The notes below the pieces were generated by a model, which was not told the DNA's origin, made no database searches, and worked only from the letters and a program-made list of their open reading frames with translations. The position numbers and the translations under genes are program-made. DNA of 39,044 nt from Rhizophlyctis rosea. Taxonomy: Eukaryota > Chytridiomycota > Chytridiomycetes > Rhizophlyctidales > Rhizophlyctidaceae. The stretch spans positions 1-39,044 of the forward strand of contig JADGJC010000357.1 of assembly GCA_027596075.1 (NCBI GenBank). Reading direction: 5' to 3'. Position 1 is the stretch's first letter, and each line of letters starts with the position of its first letter. Shown piece by piece: positions 1-9,391 of the stretch.

Positions 1-82
1 GAGGTGAGGGGGTGAGGGGGGTTTGGGGGGTGGCGGGGGGATGGTGAGGTCCGCTGGTCAGGTTGATAACAAGTATGTGCAG
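1..82 (+). other. G-rich intron of the SAS-6 gene (5' partial)
   Basis: The stretch is very G-rich, with several runs of five or six G, and ends in a good 3' splice site (TATGTGCAG, cut after base 82). The GAG|GTGAGG at bases 1-9 could be the donor, which would make bases 1-3 the tail of the preceding exon. That phase (two bases carried over) would complete an Arg codon just before the Phe-Leu-Ala-Gln-Leu of the next exon, as the family alignment suggests. The upstream N-terminal exons lie outside the window. Confidence 0.55.
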
Positions 83-2031
83 GTTCTTGGCGCAACTCAC
101 GACAGAGCCGGCAAGCTCACGACTATATTCGACATTCAACATAATCGAAACCAACACGTTCAAACACATTACACACCTGTCACTCAACTACATACCAGGC
201 AACGACACAGCCATCAAAAAAAACATCGCTACTCTTGTCAAAGATTTCAAGGTGAGCTTTTCAGTTTTCCTATCTCACAAGCGCACCAATACTGAACTCT
301 CAATACTGTCAGTCACAAACAACCTCCTTCAAATCTCAACTCGCAAGCACCACCTCAACTCTCACCACAAAATTACAAGAGGCCGAATCCCTCAACGCGC
401 GCCTGGCCGCCGAACTGGATAGCATCAAGCTAGTGCAGGCGGAGCAGACGACCCGGCTACAATTGCAGCACACGGAGGAGTTGGCGGCGGAAAGGGCGAG
501 GGTTTCCAGAGAACGGGAGGAGGAGCGGAGAATACTGGAAAGGGAGAAACGGGAAATTGAAGTGCGCTACGAGGAACAAGTGAGTTGGAGCTTTGGTGAT
601 TGACTTTTTGGCGGTTCAATGACGACTGACCTTGTTCCCTTTATGATTCGCAAACAGCTCAAGTCGTTAACACAAAAAGTCGCAACCCTTACAACATCCA
701 ACGGCCACCTCCAATCCCACTCTCAAAGTGTTGAAACATCCCTTTCTAACGCCAACAAACAGCTTGCTGCTCTGCAGCAGGATTTGGTTGTGGCACGGCA
801 GGACGCTGAAAGGAACGGGGCGAATGGGCGGCAATTGGATCGGGCGAGGACGGAGCTGGAGGCGGAATTGAGGGCTGCGAAGGAGCGGGTGAGGGAATTG
901 GAGAGGCAGGAGAGGGACACGAGCGATGTTGCGCGGAGGGCTGAGGATGCTGTGAATGCGATGAAAGAACAGAAGGTATGGGTTTGGGTGCAATGACAGT
1001 CTCCTTCTCCCATATTGGCACAAGAGCTTCCCAGCTTACGACGTTACATCTATATCACGTCGCAGGCAAAACTCGAAGACACCCTCAACCTTTACAAAAC
1101 ATCCACCGCCCGCCTCGAAGACTCCCTCTCCAAAGCCACCGAAGAAATCAACAAAGGAAACGACATCATCCGCCGCCTGCAATCCGACTTGAAGGCGGCC
1201 AAGTCGAAGGCTAAATTGAAGAATGTCGTGACGATGCAGCAGGAGAAGTTGTTGGATGAGCGACAGGCGATTATTGAGGCTTTGCAGAAGGAGGTTGGAG
1301 ATAGTCGGGAGTCGTTGGTGAGGAAGGAAGGGGAGTGTCAGGAAAAGGGGAAGGAGGTTGACGAGTTGAGAGCGCGGGTGGATGAGTTGAAGGCGAAAGT
1401 GGATGATGATAATCATGGTAGGTGTCGTTTTTTGAGGCATGGTGTATGCGATTCTTGGTATGTGCTGATCTGTTTACTAACAATGCGCAATGGCTTTTGT
1501 TAGTGATTGAATGGCTGCACAAGCAGCTCAACGAGGAGGCTCTCCATCGGCCAACGTCCGGATTTGCAGGATTGACTTTGGGCGCTGACTACAAGGTAAG
1601 TTCATATATCTCGGGATCAGTGCACGCGACTTGGCACAACATACTAACTGCTTTCGTACCACTGACAGCGCTCCACATCACCAACCTACCGCTCCCGCTT
1701 CCCAACCAGCACAAACCCCCTAACAAGCACCGACCCCGTCGCACCATCCTTCAACCCACTCGCGTCGTCAACAACGCTGAAGTACACCGCGTCGGGTGTC
1801 GGTGGGCTGGCGACTGCGGGCGGATACACGGGAACGGGATACAGTATGGCTAATGATCCGATATTGAGGAGAACGTCGCCGGTTGGGAGGGCGGCTGGTG
1901 TTGGTGTTGGTAGGGCGGGGAGTGCGGCTGGGATTAGAGGGTTTGGAACGGGGACAGGGACGGGGACGAAGGTTGGGAGTGGGGCAGGTGTGGGTGGTGG
2001 GGCGGTGAAGAGTAATTACTTTCCTTCCTGA
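83..2031 (+). CDS. SAS6: SAS-6 centriole assembly protein (5' partial)
   Basis: Spindle assembly abnormal protein 6 forms the cartwheel that sets nine-fold symmetry of centrioles and basal bodies. Predicted exons are 83-251, 313-579, 658-975, 1066-1417, 1504-1595 and 1669-2031; all phases fit and give about 520 residues. The first exon holds the end of the N-terminal head with the family signature FNIIETNTFKHITHLSL followed by PGNDTAIKK. A long coiled coil follows. It contains LKNVVTMQQEKLL and then VIEWLHKQLNEE, both close to animal SAS-6. The tail is Ser/Thr-rich, then Gly-rich, and ends in SNYFPS, matching the conserved terminal YFP motif. The start and most of the head domain are outside the window. 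Presence of SAS-6 implies a centriole-bearing, flagellate life stage. Gene identity is strong; exact splice sites are inferred. Confidence 0.9.
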
Positions 2032-2905
2032 AAATGGTAGCGGATTGTGGGTGATGGGCTGATGTTAGCGTCCAAATGATTGTGCAAAGAAAATTTGATG
2101 ACTTGAGCATCACAGGCTTGAGTAATGACATCATTTTGCAAGTAGCTGGGGAGTCGTGGACGACACCCGCCATGTTGTGGCGAAAAACGCAATGCTAGGT
2201 AGAATTCCATCACACATGTGTGTCGAACCGCCAACCAACAAAGCTTCCCCCTCGTATGCATGTAATGACCTCAGGATGTTAAATATATATATCCATTTGC
2301 CTCCATGATAGCAGCAACAACAGCAGCAATGTCAAAAAAAGAAAAACAAAAATACACTGTGGCTGGCATGGAGCAGTCGCGCCTCCCAAATGGACCCTCG
2401 CGTCACTGGCCTGTTGTGCCTCTAACAAATTGAGATCCATGTGGCTGGCGTGTCATGACTGTGCCTTCACTCGCTTCATTCCCTCCAGCGAGTTTGCACA
2501 CTTGAAGTGAGCGTGGGAAAGTTCCTTCTTTGCTTATTTCTTTGCATGCTGGGCACGCTACGATTCAATTTTTCCCAAGGTAGGTCTATGAAAGTATGCG
2601 TATTGGAGCCGTGAACGGTGGATAGTGGCGTATATGGGTTTCCGCACATGCCAGCATTGGCTGAAAGGCGGTTTTGTTTGTTTTCCCACGGTTCGCAGGA
2701 TACCATATGAGCGGACCGCTATTGCAGTCTCCAATGCTCCCATAAAACTACTCAAACCGCGGCTTTCATTCAGAACTAAAGGCTCAAACATAAACGTACC
2801 ACTCAGCGATAGAGCCCTCATAGCCTACGTCCGCATAATCTCATATCGCCGCACCCACAAAGCCACTCCATCATAGTACATCAGACACATTCTCACAAAA
2901 ACAAT
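2032..2905. other. Intergenic region, no gene supported
   Basis: This stretch lies between the SAS-6 stop and the SUMO-protease start, two genes on the same strand. It must hold the SAS-6 terminator and the protease promoter. A short AT run near 2282-2292 and a CAACAACAGCAGC-type simple run near 2313-2326 are visible. Short open frames on both strands show no recognisable protein and no coding composition. Confidence 0.5.
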
Positions 2906-4073
2906 ATGGCTAAGACGACGGGAGCATCGATAGGTCAGAACTATCACAAGAGGCAGCGGAAGAAGGTGAAGAAGATCCGATTGTCGGTGTCGGCGTTCAC
3001 GGTCTGTGTTACAGCAGAGAGGACTCTGTTATCGCAACTTGTATACCTCGTATTAAATCCGTCTGTTGTATACATGAAGACCTTCGACCCACTCACCACC
3101 GCGCAAAACACCCGCGTCGACGCCGCCCTATCACTTGCCGGTCACGAGGAAGAATACTTGACACGGGGCTTGATGCGGCATGACTTTCGCATGCTGCGTC
3201 CAGGAAGATGGCTGAACGACAAGGTACGTGCCCGTAACATAACATTCTATCCGCGTATCCGTGTCTCAAGTGAGCTCCTTTGCAGGTCGTCGACGATTAC
3301 ATCAAGATGATCTCTCAACGCGCAAAGGACGAGCCACTCCGGTACCCCGACCTCTTCTGTTACGGAACCAAGCTCATGGAATGGTACAACAAGAAAGCAG
3401 ATGGGGACTACATGGCCGTGCGAACGTGGAATCGGAAAGTAAGACTACGCCATGCAATGGGGTTTGTACATGGAAACCGTTTGCGCTCACACGTCCTTGG
3501 GCAACAGAACGACATTTTCGCGAAGGACCTTGTCTTCATCCCATACCACTGCGATGGCAACCACTGGATCCTTATGGTCGTGAGGCCGAAAGCCAAGAAG
3601 TTGTTTTATTTCGATTCCCTGAAACAGCAGAGGAGTGTCGAAGTCGACGTAAGTTGGGGAAAAGTTTTCGTTCCGAAGTCTCCCTCATGTACTGAATCAG
3701 GTGTATGGATACATACAGGCAGTGAAGCGGTTCCTGTGCGATGAGTTCGACGATAAGAAGAAAGCCAACTTGGTGTGGGCAAAGGGCAACGAGAAGCCAA
3801 ATCCCGGGGAATGGACAGTTCATCCTGCCAGGGTCGGTATAATACTTCGAATTACCCATCTACTACAGCGCAGTCTCTGACAATCTTTGTTGTTCGCTAT
3901 ATAATCAGAACATCCCGCGCCAATGCAACACATGGGATTGCGGCATCTACACCATACTCTACGCCGAATACCTCTCCCGCGAAGAACGCTGGGATTTTCA
4001 TCAACGGGATATCGCATACTTTCGACGCCGGATCGCGATCGAGTTGTTGGAGGGCCGGATCTTCCAACATTGA
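2906..4073 (+). CDS. ULP1/SENP-type SUMO protease (C48 family)
   Basis: Cysteine protease that matures SUMO or removes it from targets. Predicted exons are 2906-3223, 3286-3438, 3508-3648, 3701-3832 and 3909-4073, giving 302 residues. The catalytic residues are all visible: His176 in GNHW, Asp193 in YFDSLK, the oxyanion Gln253 in PRQCN and the nucleophile Cys259 in TWDCG. The MLRPGRWLND motif and AVRTWNRK..DIF segment are also typical of the family. Removing the in-frame 69-nt intron (3439-3507) restores the usual spacing between WNRK and the catalytic His. The donor after 3832 (GTCGGT) is weak. The N-terminus has a basic, NLS-like KRQRKKVKKIR. An alternative in-frame ATG at 3074 would remove it, and residues 30-55 look unlike protein of this family. 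The introns argue for a host gene and against transposon cargo. Confidence 0.85.
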
Positions 4074-4527
4074 TATGCGCTGTTGCTCCGCCCATGTACA
4101 CACATATGTGAAATAGAGTTGCTAAGGGCGCATTTTAAGGTCATATATGTGGGTTTACAATGACAAAATGTTCAGGACATGTATCATCTCAAGCGGGTCC
4201 TCATGATACAAAGTTATCAACATCTCGCACATAAACAATCATTGAATGGGTATGAAATGTATTTATTATACATGTTTTTGTCATGGTAGAAACAGGCATT
4301 CTATGAATTTACCAAGGTTACGATTCACCTTTTGAGCTTTTTGCGAGGTTGGTTCATTTTCGGAAAAGCTAATTGCCAAACCCTACATTTTGTTATACCA
4401 GAAAAAATATATATATATCCCCCCCCCCCCCCCCCCGCGGAGGAGAAAAAACGGAAAAAGACAAAACACCTAGATATATTTCGGCTCGTAAATGGGCCAT
4501 TGTGCCATTACATCATCCTCGTAAGGT
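4074..4527. other. Intergenic region with simple repeats
   Basis: AT-rich sequence downstream of the SUMO protease. It contains the AT/poly-C microsatellite listed separately. I see no protein-coding signal; the open frames across 4332-4615 exist only because the poly-C tract has no stops. Confidence 0.5.
4402..4436 (+). repeat. A/AT run joined to an 18-base poly-C tract
   Basis: Bases 4402-4418 are an A run followed by alternating AT. Bases 4419-4436 are 18 consecutive C, followed by GCGGAGG and an A-rich stretch. Such a long C run is rare, is prone to length error in assembly, and can form G-quadruplex or i-motif structures. Confidence 0.9.
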
Positions 4528-4722
4528 AAAAAATGTCAAAAAGACTCGACAGCATACGCAGGGTAGCCAGGTCGACGCCTTTCCCCCCAAGGACCCAGGA
4601 GTTCCCCAGCCATGATGAACGACCAAGCTGGGGCATTTGTGATTGCGCAGAGCGGGGATCGAACCGACAACGTGCCCGTTGGCTAGCCGGAGCTTGACCA
4701 CTGCACTATTCTGGCTTTGTTA
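4528..4722 (-). mobile_element. tRNA-derived SINE-like element or tRNA pseudogene
   Basis: Read on the minus strand, the right end begins with a tRNA-like head. An A-box-like TAGTGCAGTGGTC lies at about 4696-4708, and a perfect B box GGTTCGATCCC lies at 4655-4665 with normal spacing. An anticodon-loop-like CTAGCCA sits between them. The head does not fold as a working tRNA: about four of seven acceptor pairs and four of five T-stem pairs form. A non-tRNA body of about 100 nt follows. The unit ends in two T runs (about 4538-4542 and 4528-4533) that could stop RNA polymerase III. This head-body-terminator order fits a SINE. I found no clear target-site duplication, so the borders are approximate and a lone tRNA pseudogene remains possible. 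Confidence 0.5.
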
Positions 4723-4995
4723 CTCTGACGTGTCGTACAGTTGGCTAAGTCGCGTAAATCCAGCACAAGCCACCCACAAATCGCTTGTGTGCGACTTATG
4801 TGTGACATGTCGCTGGACGGCAAGGTGCCTCGTGCACAAGTTCTGAACTTTTCCCACACATCTCCTGACACATTTCTCACCGACTGGAACGTAACCCTCC
4901 ATTTGAGTCGACGTGTGGTTTCCCTAAACGAAGTTCTTCATATATATACGCATTGTCATTCCTGTACTACTGGAACGAGCCCGACACTTTACAAT

Positions 4996-6387
4996 ATGCA
5001 CTTCCTACCTCCCGAGTTCTTCCCGCTTATCGCAGAACGATGCGACGCACCAACCGGCTGCAAACTTCGCTCATCCTGCCGTGGTACCCGCTCCCTTATC
5101 AAAATCCAAACGCTCATTCTCAAAGAAGCACAATGGCGATACCATATAAACGGCGTGAAGGATTGTTGGGAATGGGCGGTTCGGCATCGGCTGTGGGAGT
5201 TCATTGAATCATACGTGGGAGAAGTTGGTCTGGAGACCGTATTGTCCGTATTCGATACCGCATTGGACGGACGCGACATACCCATGCTTGAAGTCTTAGC
5301 AGAACGTGGCATGACTGGAACAACGTCACGTGCCTCCGCGTTGTCGAAAATCGCTCGTATGGGACACTTGGACCTCCTCAAGCTTTACTCAAGGTTCTGC
5401 CCGATCGCCGGAATCATCGCTGACATCATTATCCCGGATGTGGTATTTGGTGGGGACCTTCCAAGCCTGAAGTTCATTCTAGACCAAATCAACGACATTC
5501 GTAACATGGACGATGGCCTCGATACCGCGTGTAGGTTAGGAAACCCATCTAAGGTGAAGGTTTTGCTGGAAGCAGGCGCAGATATTCATATTGCGGAAGA
5601 TGATTGTTTGGGCGTAGCGGCAGAGCACGGGCATATTGAAGTCGTGAAAGTATTATTAGCAGCTGGCGCGGATGTCCAAGCGGGAAACGAGAAGGCGCTC
5701 GTGACGGCGGCGATGAGCAATCACATTAGTATCGTGGAACTCTTGCTGGAAGCGGGGGCGGACGTCAATGCTATAAACGCACAAGCTCTACGGCTCGGCT
5801 TCGACACCACCCTGCAGATCGTTAATGCGCTCCTAGGTCCACCCTTTGGATCTCCTTTGGTCGGGGCAGCGATGAAGGGTCATGAGGAGGTTGTACGTGT
5901 TTTGTTGAGGGCGTGGGTGGGTGTGGATGCACTGAGGTGGGCGGCAGTCATCGCCGCGGTCAAATGTCAGACGCAGGTGGTCAAGGTATTGGTGGAATCT
6001 TGTCCGACCATTCGTGAGGATCCGAATTTCTTGACAGCGGTAACGCTCGGGCCGTTGGACGCTATGCGCTGGCTTGTGAAGTGTACGGGAAGGTTCAAGC
6101 GACGCCAGGGCCGGGCATTGGTTGCAGCAGCAAGGGGTGGGTCGGCAAACATTGTCGAGATCACGTTGGAAGGTGGGGCGAACGTTCATTTCGATGGCGA
6201 CGAAGCATTAGTTGTAGCGGCGAGAGAGGGGCATACAGAAGTGGTCCAAATTCTATTGGGAGCTGGAGCGAACGTCAACGCACGCCGGGATGAAGCGCTT
6301 TTGTTGGCGGCTGGGCACGGACATACCGAGACAGTCAAAGTCTTGGTAAACGGAGGTGCGGCCATCCACGCTATAAACAACAAATGA
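4996..6387 (+). CDS. Ankyrin-repeat protein with F-box-like N-terminus
   Basis: Single-exon protein of 463 residues as it stands. The ATG at 4996 was chosen because it opens with LPPEFFPLIAERC, resembling the start of an F-box, and because the sequence before it looks like leader. The second half carries ankyrin repeats, for example GHIEVVKVLLAAGADV and GHTEVVQILLGAGANV, each about 33 residues long. Ankyrin repeats bind proteins; with an F-box they would present a target to an SCF ubiquitin ligase, but the F-box call is weak. The frame stops inside a repeat at TGA 6385-6387, and matching repeat sequence continues in the next frame to 6670. Removing one A from the AAA at 6382-6384 would join both parts into 557 residues. 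The break may be a real mutation or a sequencing error. Confidence 0.75.
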   Translation: MHFLPPEFFPLIAERCDAPTGCKLRSSCRGTRSLIKIQTLILKEAQWRYHINGVKDCWEWAVRHRLWEFIESYVGEVGLETVLSVFDTALDGRDIPMLEVLAERGMTGTTSRASALSKIARMGHLDLLKLYSRFCPIAGIIADIIIPDVVFGGDLPSLKFILDQINDIRNMDDGLDTACRLGNPSKVKVLLEAGADIHIAEDDCLGVAAEHGHIEVVKVLLAAGADVQAGNEKALVTAAMSNHISIVELLLEAGADVNAINAQALRLGFDTTLQIVNALLGPPFGSPLVGAAMKGHEEVVRVLLRAWVGVDALRWAAVIAAVKCQTQVVKVLVESCPTIREDPNFLTAVTLGPLDAMRWLVKCTGRFKRRQGRALVAAARGGSANIVEITLEGGANVHFDGDEALVVAAREGHTEVVQILLGAGANVNARRDEALLLAAGHGHTETVKVLVNGGAAIHAINNK

Positions 6388-6670
6388 ATGGTGGGGGGAC
6401 GGCAAATTCAGCTGGGAAGCAGCCTTACATCGACGTAATTTCGACATCATGCGCATCTTCATCGACTCCGGCTTACTTCCATATCGGTCTCGCTTGTCCG
6501 AAATCTTTGTCGAAGCGTCAGGTGCCGGCCATATTGAGTTGGTGAAGTTGATATTGCTCAGAACTGTTGTTCAGACGGACCGTCCGGTGATAGATAGGGC
6601 TTTGCAGAAGGCATCGGATGGAGGGCATCAGGATTTGATGGATGTGTTGCGGAATGTGAAGTATTGTTGA
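6388..6670 (+). pseudogene. Out-of-frame 3' end of the ankyrin gene
   Basis: This is the tail of the preceding gene, shifted by one base. In frame from 6389 it reads WWGDGKFSWEAALHRRNFDI and then a further ankyrin-like repeat containing AGHIELVKLILL and GGHQDLMDVL, stopping at TGA 6668-6670. No start codon or promoter is needed if the break is an artefact. If the break is real, the ankyrin protein lacks its last 90 or so residues and this piece is untranslated. Confidence 0.6.
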
Positions 6671-7372
6671 ATATATTTACCGTTTCCCTTACTATCTATT
6701 ATCTATTTGCTAATATGTTTAACGACGTTAGACTAAACTACAATGTATCCACTATTACATCGAAGGGACATCAGGATTAATTTGAATACCGCGAGGAAGA
6801 GTGGGCCGATGAGGAAACCCATGACGGATAAACCACCACCGTCTCTTGATCGGTCATGGCGACCTCCACGACTGTGGCGTTGAAGTTGTAAACAAGAGGC
6901 ATATATACGGTTGGTGTGCGAATTTTAGTAGGTAAGTGGGATGAGGATAAAAGACAGATAATGCTGATTAGGGGTAAGCTGATTAGGGGTAACCTCCAGG
7001 CTTCATTTCGAGACGTGTTTATTCACAGCCCAACCATTCGGGACCTCGTGCTGAAAGAAAATCCACCCTTTCTATGATACCTTTGGCGGATGTTGTACAT
7101 GTGTTCCTTTTGCAATCCTATGCAAAGATCTGAGAGCGTTTACCCGACTCAACATTTCCGAGTGTGAGCTGCTTCCACTCATCTGTGCCTGCCATCACAT
7201 TTGGCCCGAAGCGAGGGAGAAGGGATCATGAACCACAATTTGAAAATGGGTGGGTTCACATCTTTCAGGAGAACAAGTCGCCAACTAGATCACATATTCT
7301 AACATCAGATGGAACCAAACATACATAGAGCTGCAGTAAGTGGTCGCTCAATAAGTTCAATATTCATCGATT
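6671..7372. other. Intergenic region between convergent genes
   Basis: Lies between the 3' ends of the ankyrin gene (+) and the small minus-strand gene, so it should hold two terminators. The only structure I see is the 15-bp tandem duplication at 6963-6992. No coding signal was found on either strand. Confidence 0.5.
6963..6992 (+). repeat. Perfect 15-bp tandem duplication
   Basis: GCTGATTAGGGGTAA occurs twice back to back (6963-6977 and 6978-6992). It contains TTAGGGG, which resembles but does not equal the telomere repeat, and only two copies exist. Confidence 0.9.
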
Positions 7373-7942
7373 CTAGCTCCTCCTGTCCCTTTCAACCATC
7401 AGCACCACAATCAACTCCACCATCCCCTCTCCCAACTCATCCACCAAAACCTGTACCCGCCCACCATCACAAACGGCCCAAACATTACCCCGCCCATCAA
7501 CAAGCCTATACCCCTCCTTCCCTTCTCCATCCCGCTTCCACCAGAACTCCTGCCGGTCTATCTTAATACTCCACTTCCTCCCCAAAATCCCATCACTCTT
7601 CAAGTCAAGAGCCAATGTCTCATCACCAATCTCTATGGAAATGTCAACATGTCGAGTATGGAAAGTTGCAGAAGCAAATGGTGTCCCTTTCGGTGCGTCT
7701 CGATAGAACTCCATGTCTGGTTGACCGTCACGGCAGGCGGCATGAATGGGAGACCATTGGGGATTTGGAGACGCAATGGACGGGATGCGGGAATAAGAGA
7801 TCGGGTCCTGCGTATCGGTGATGTGGAATACTAATGGTTCCGGTGCAGAGGTCAAGCTAAGAATTTCCGGTTGTGGAGCGGTACGGTTGCGGTTACATCT
7901 GTGGCGACGGTAGAAATAAGCGGCGAGAGCCGGTGCAGCCAT
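7373..7942 (-). CDS. Hypothetical protein, possibly Tubby-C-terminal-like
   Basis: Intact single-exon frame of 189 residues starting at the ATG at 7942. Composition supports coding on this strand: the first 100 coding bases have about 37 C and 19 G, the last 100 about 5 C and 49 G, the same pattern as the well-identified genes here. The C-terminal 120 residues look like a beta-rich fold, with FYRDAPKGTPFASATFH, LKSDGILGRKWSIKIDRQEF and YRLVDGRGNVWAVCDGGRV. Their alternation of LGRKW and lipid-scramblase/Tubby-like strands suggests a small Tubby-C-terminal-like domain, but this is a guess. No signal peptide is obvious; residues 1-20 are Ala/Arg-rich. It converges with the ankyrin gene. Confidence 0.6.
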   Translation of the reverse strand: MAAPALAAYFYRRHRCNRNRTAPQPEILSLTSAPEPLVFHITDTQDPISYSRIPSIASPNPQWSPIHAACRDGQPDMEFYRDAPKGTPFASATFHTRHVDISIEIGDETLALDLKSDGILGRKWSIKIDRQEFWWKRDGEGKEGYRLVDGRGNVWAVCDGGRVQVLVDELGEGMVELIVVLMVERDRRS

Positions 7943-8298
7943 GTCAATAAGTTTTGGTTCTGAATCGGAGAGCGGTTGATGATGACCGGTGCTGGATTGA
8001 TGGTACTTTGGCTGTGATAGACGCTGGGTGTTTGAAGGAGATGAAAGCGCTTTGGTTAAGTCGTTTATGTGTCTCCAAAGAACTGTTTTGGCGAACGACG
8101 ACTTTTTGAGTATGTGCAGGAAAAATAATGTGGAAATGGGATGAAGACATCAGAGCCATCGTGCTCTGCACGCTTCATTAATATTTGTTGTCGATGCGTT
8201 ATGTTCAGGCCTGACTGCAAAACTCAAAATCGTCAAACCCTAACGAGGCGGTGCTGGAACCAAGGATGGGCGGTGGGACGCGACGCGCCACCAAAGCA
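7943..8298. other. Upstream region of the 7942 minus-strand gene
   Basis: This stretch should contain the promoter and 5' leader of the minus-strand gene that starts at 7942. I see no further exon and no conserved motif; short open frames here are not supported by composition. Confidence 0.4.
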
Positions 8299-8505
8299 TG
8301 CGTAAATAGGGCTCCGACAGTGAAGCTTGCGCAAGTGAAATGAAGCGAAACTTTCATGAAACTTACTGAAAAATACTGTCTTTAACTATGCACAGTCACC
8401 AAGCCACTGCTTATATTTCTTGCGAAAGTGAAAGAAATGAAAAGTGAAACGAAAATTACTGCAAAAAATATAAATTTCATGAAATTTCGGAGCCCTATGC
8501 GTAAA
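8299..8505. mobile_element. hAT-type MITE with 8-bp target duplication
   Basis: The element spans 8307-8497 (191 bp). Its ends are perfect 11-bp inverted repeats, TAGGGCTCCGA at 8307-8317 and the reverse complement at 8487-8497. It is flanked by identical 8-bp direct repeats TGCGTAAA (8299-8306 and 8498-8505), the target-site duplication length of the hAT superfamily; the T/CAGGG terminal start also fits hAT. Inside, no protein can be encoded. GTGAAA-like motifs recur, and the palindrome TTTCATGAAA appears near each end (about 8352 and 8475), as expected for subterminal transposase-binding sites. It is therefore a non-autonomous MITE that needs a transposase from elsewhere. The intact ends and exact duplication suggest fairly recent insertion. 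Confidence 0.85.
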
Positions 8506-8764
8506 GGCTAAGTGGTTGCCAAACATTTGGTTAGGAGATCCAAATTCAATTCCTTTGTTTGAGTTACACCTAGTGCTGAGATGATTGGCATTGCTGTGGA
8601 CGCCTCTGTCGCACTGTGAGCACACTTTGCACTGAAGCATCCTCCAACGTTGGTTGACAGACTCCACAATGAATCACGTGCTGCCCCAAGAAGGCCAGAA
8701 ATTTTGAGGAAGGGGGAATTACACATTTGCTACCTTGAGGAACCACCTATCTCTGCTTTAACAC

Positions 8765-9391
8765 CTATCTTGGCACTACACTACCATGCCCCCAATGCCC
8801 CAACTCCTCCATCAATTCCTCAAAAGCCTGTACCAACCCACCCGCCCGCGCCACAAACTTTCGCACAGCCCTACAATCGCAAGCCCAAAACTTCTCTCTC
8901 CTCACCCAACTACCATCACGCGCTTCCGGGAAGTACCTAATGAAGTCCGCACAGGTCTTCTGCTTCCCAAACCGCATGTAAACCTCTCGGATCAATACAC
9001 TCGCTGAGAGCTCCTCCTCATCCTCTTCATAGCGCATCCCCTCCTCCGTCCACTCGTCCCACACAAACACAACCACCAACCACTCCAAAGCTTGACAGGT
9101 CACCACAAACTCCAGAAAGTTCCGCACTGCACTCCGCCCTTCCAGCCCCCCGCACTCGTCATACAAATCCTCCTTCCAATACAGGTGTTGCAAACTCAAG
9201 GGCTTTAGGTTCTCCCTGACACCGCGAAACCGGGACAAACCCTCCATCCACCCCTTCGAAAGCCCAGACTTGTCTTCAAAAGATAGATGGACGCACTCCA
9301 ACGTTGTCCCCAAGCACCGGTCATCAAACATCCTAACCCAGTACCGCTCATCAAACCCCTGATACACCATCTCCGCCATGAGGCGTGGCAT
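8765..9391 (-). CDS. Hypothetical protein
   Basis: Intact frame of 208 residues, with ATG at 9391 and other in-frame ATGs a few codons later. I do not recognise the family. The protein is rich in Trp, Glu and Arg, has an acidic patch (YEEDEEEL) near the middle and no membrane segment or signal peptide. The coding strand is G-rich throughout and lacks the C-rich beginning seen in other exons here. This may mean it is only the 3' part of a larger gene whose upstream exon I could not find in 9392-9820. Confidence 0.5.
   Translation of the reverse strand: MPRLMAEMVYQGFDERYWVRMFDDRCLGTTLECVHLSFEDKSGLSKGWMEGLSRFRGVRENLKPLSLQHLYWKEDLYDECGGLEGRSAVRNFLEFVVTCQALEWLVVVFVWDEWTEEGMRYEEDEEELSASVLIREVYMRFGKQKTCADFIRYFPEARDGSWVRREKFWACDCRAVRKFVARAGGLVQAFEELMEELGHWGHGSVVPR

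Noticed and set aside
4332..4615. Plus-strand frames with a poly-Pro stretch
   Set aside because: The poly-Pro comes from the 18-C tract; flanking residues look random and run into the SINE-like unit.
6370..6400. A tiny intron (GTGGGG...TTCAG, 21 nt) to explain the ankyrin break
   Set aside because: It is far shorter than the roughly 57-nt minimum seen elsewhere in the window and would remove repeat sequence that aligns.
6963..6992. Interstitial telomere repeat
   Set aside because: Only two copies exist, the unit is 15 bp, and TTAGGGG is merely part of it.
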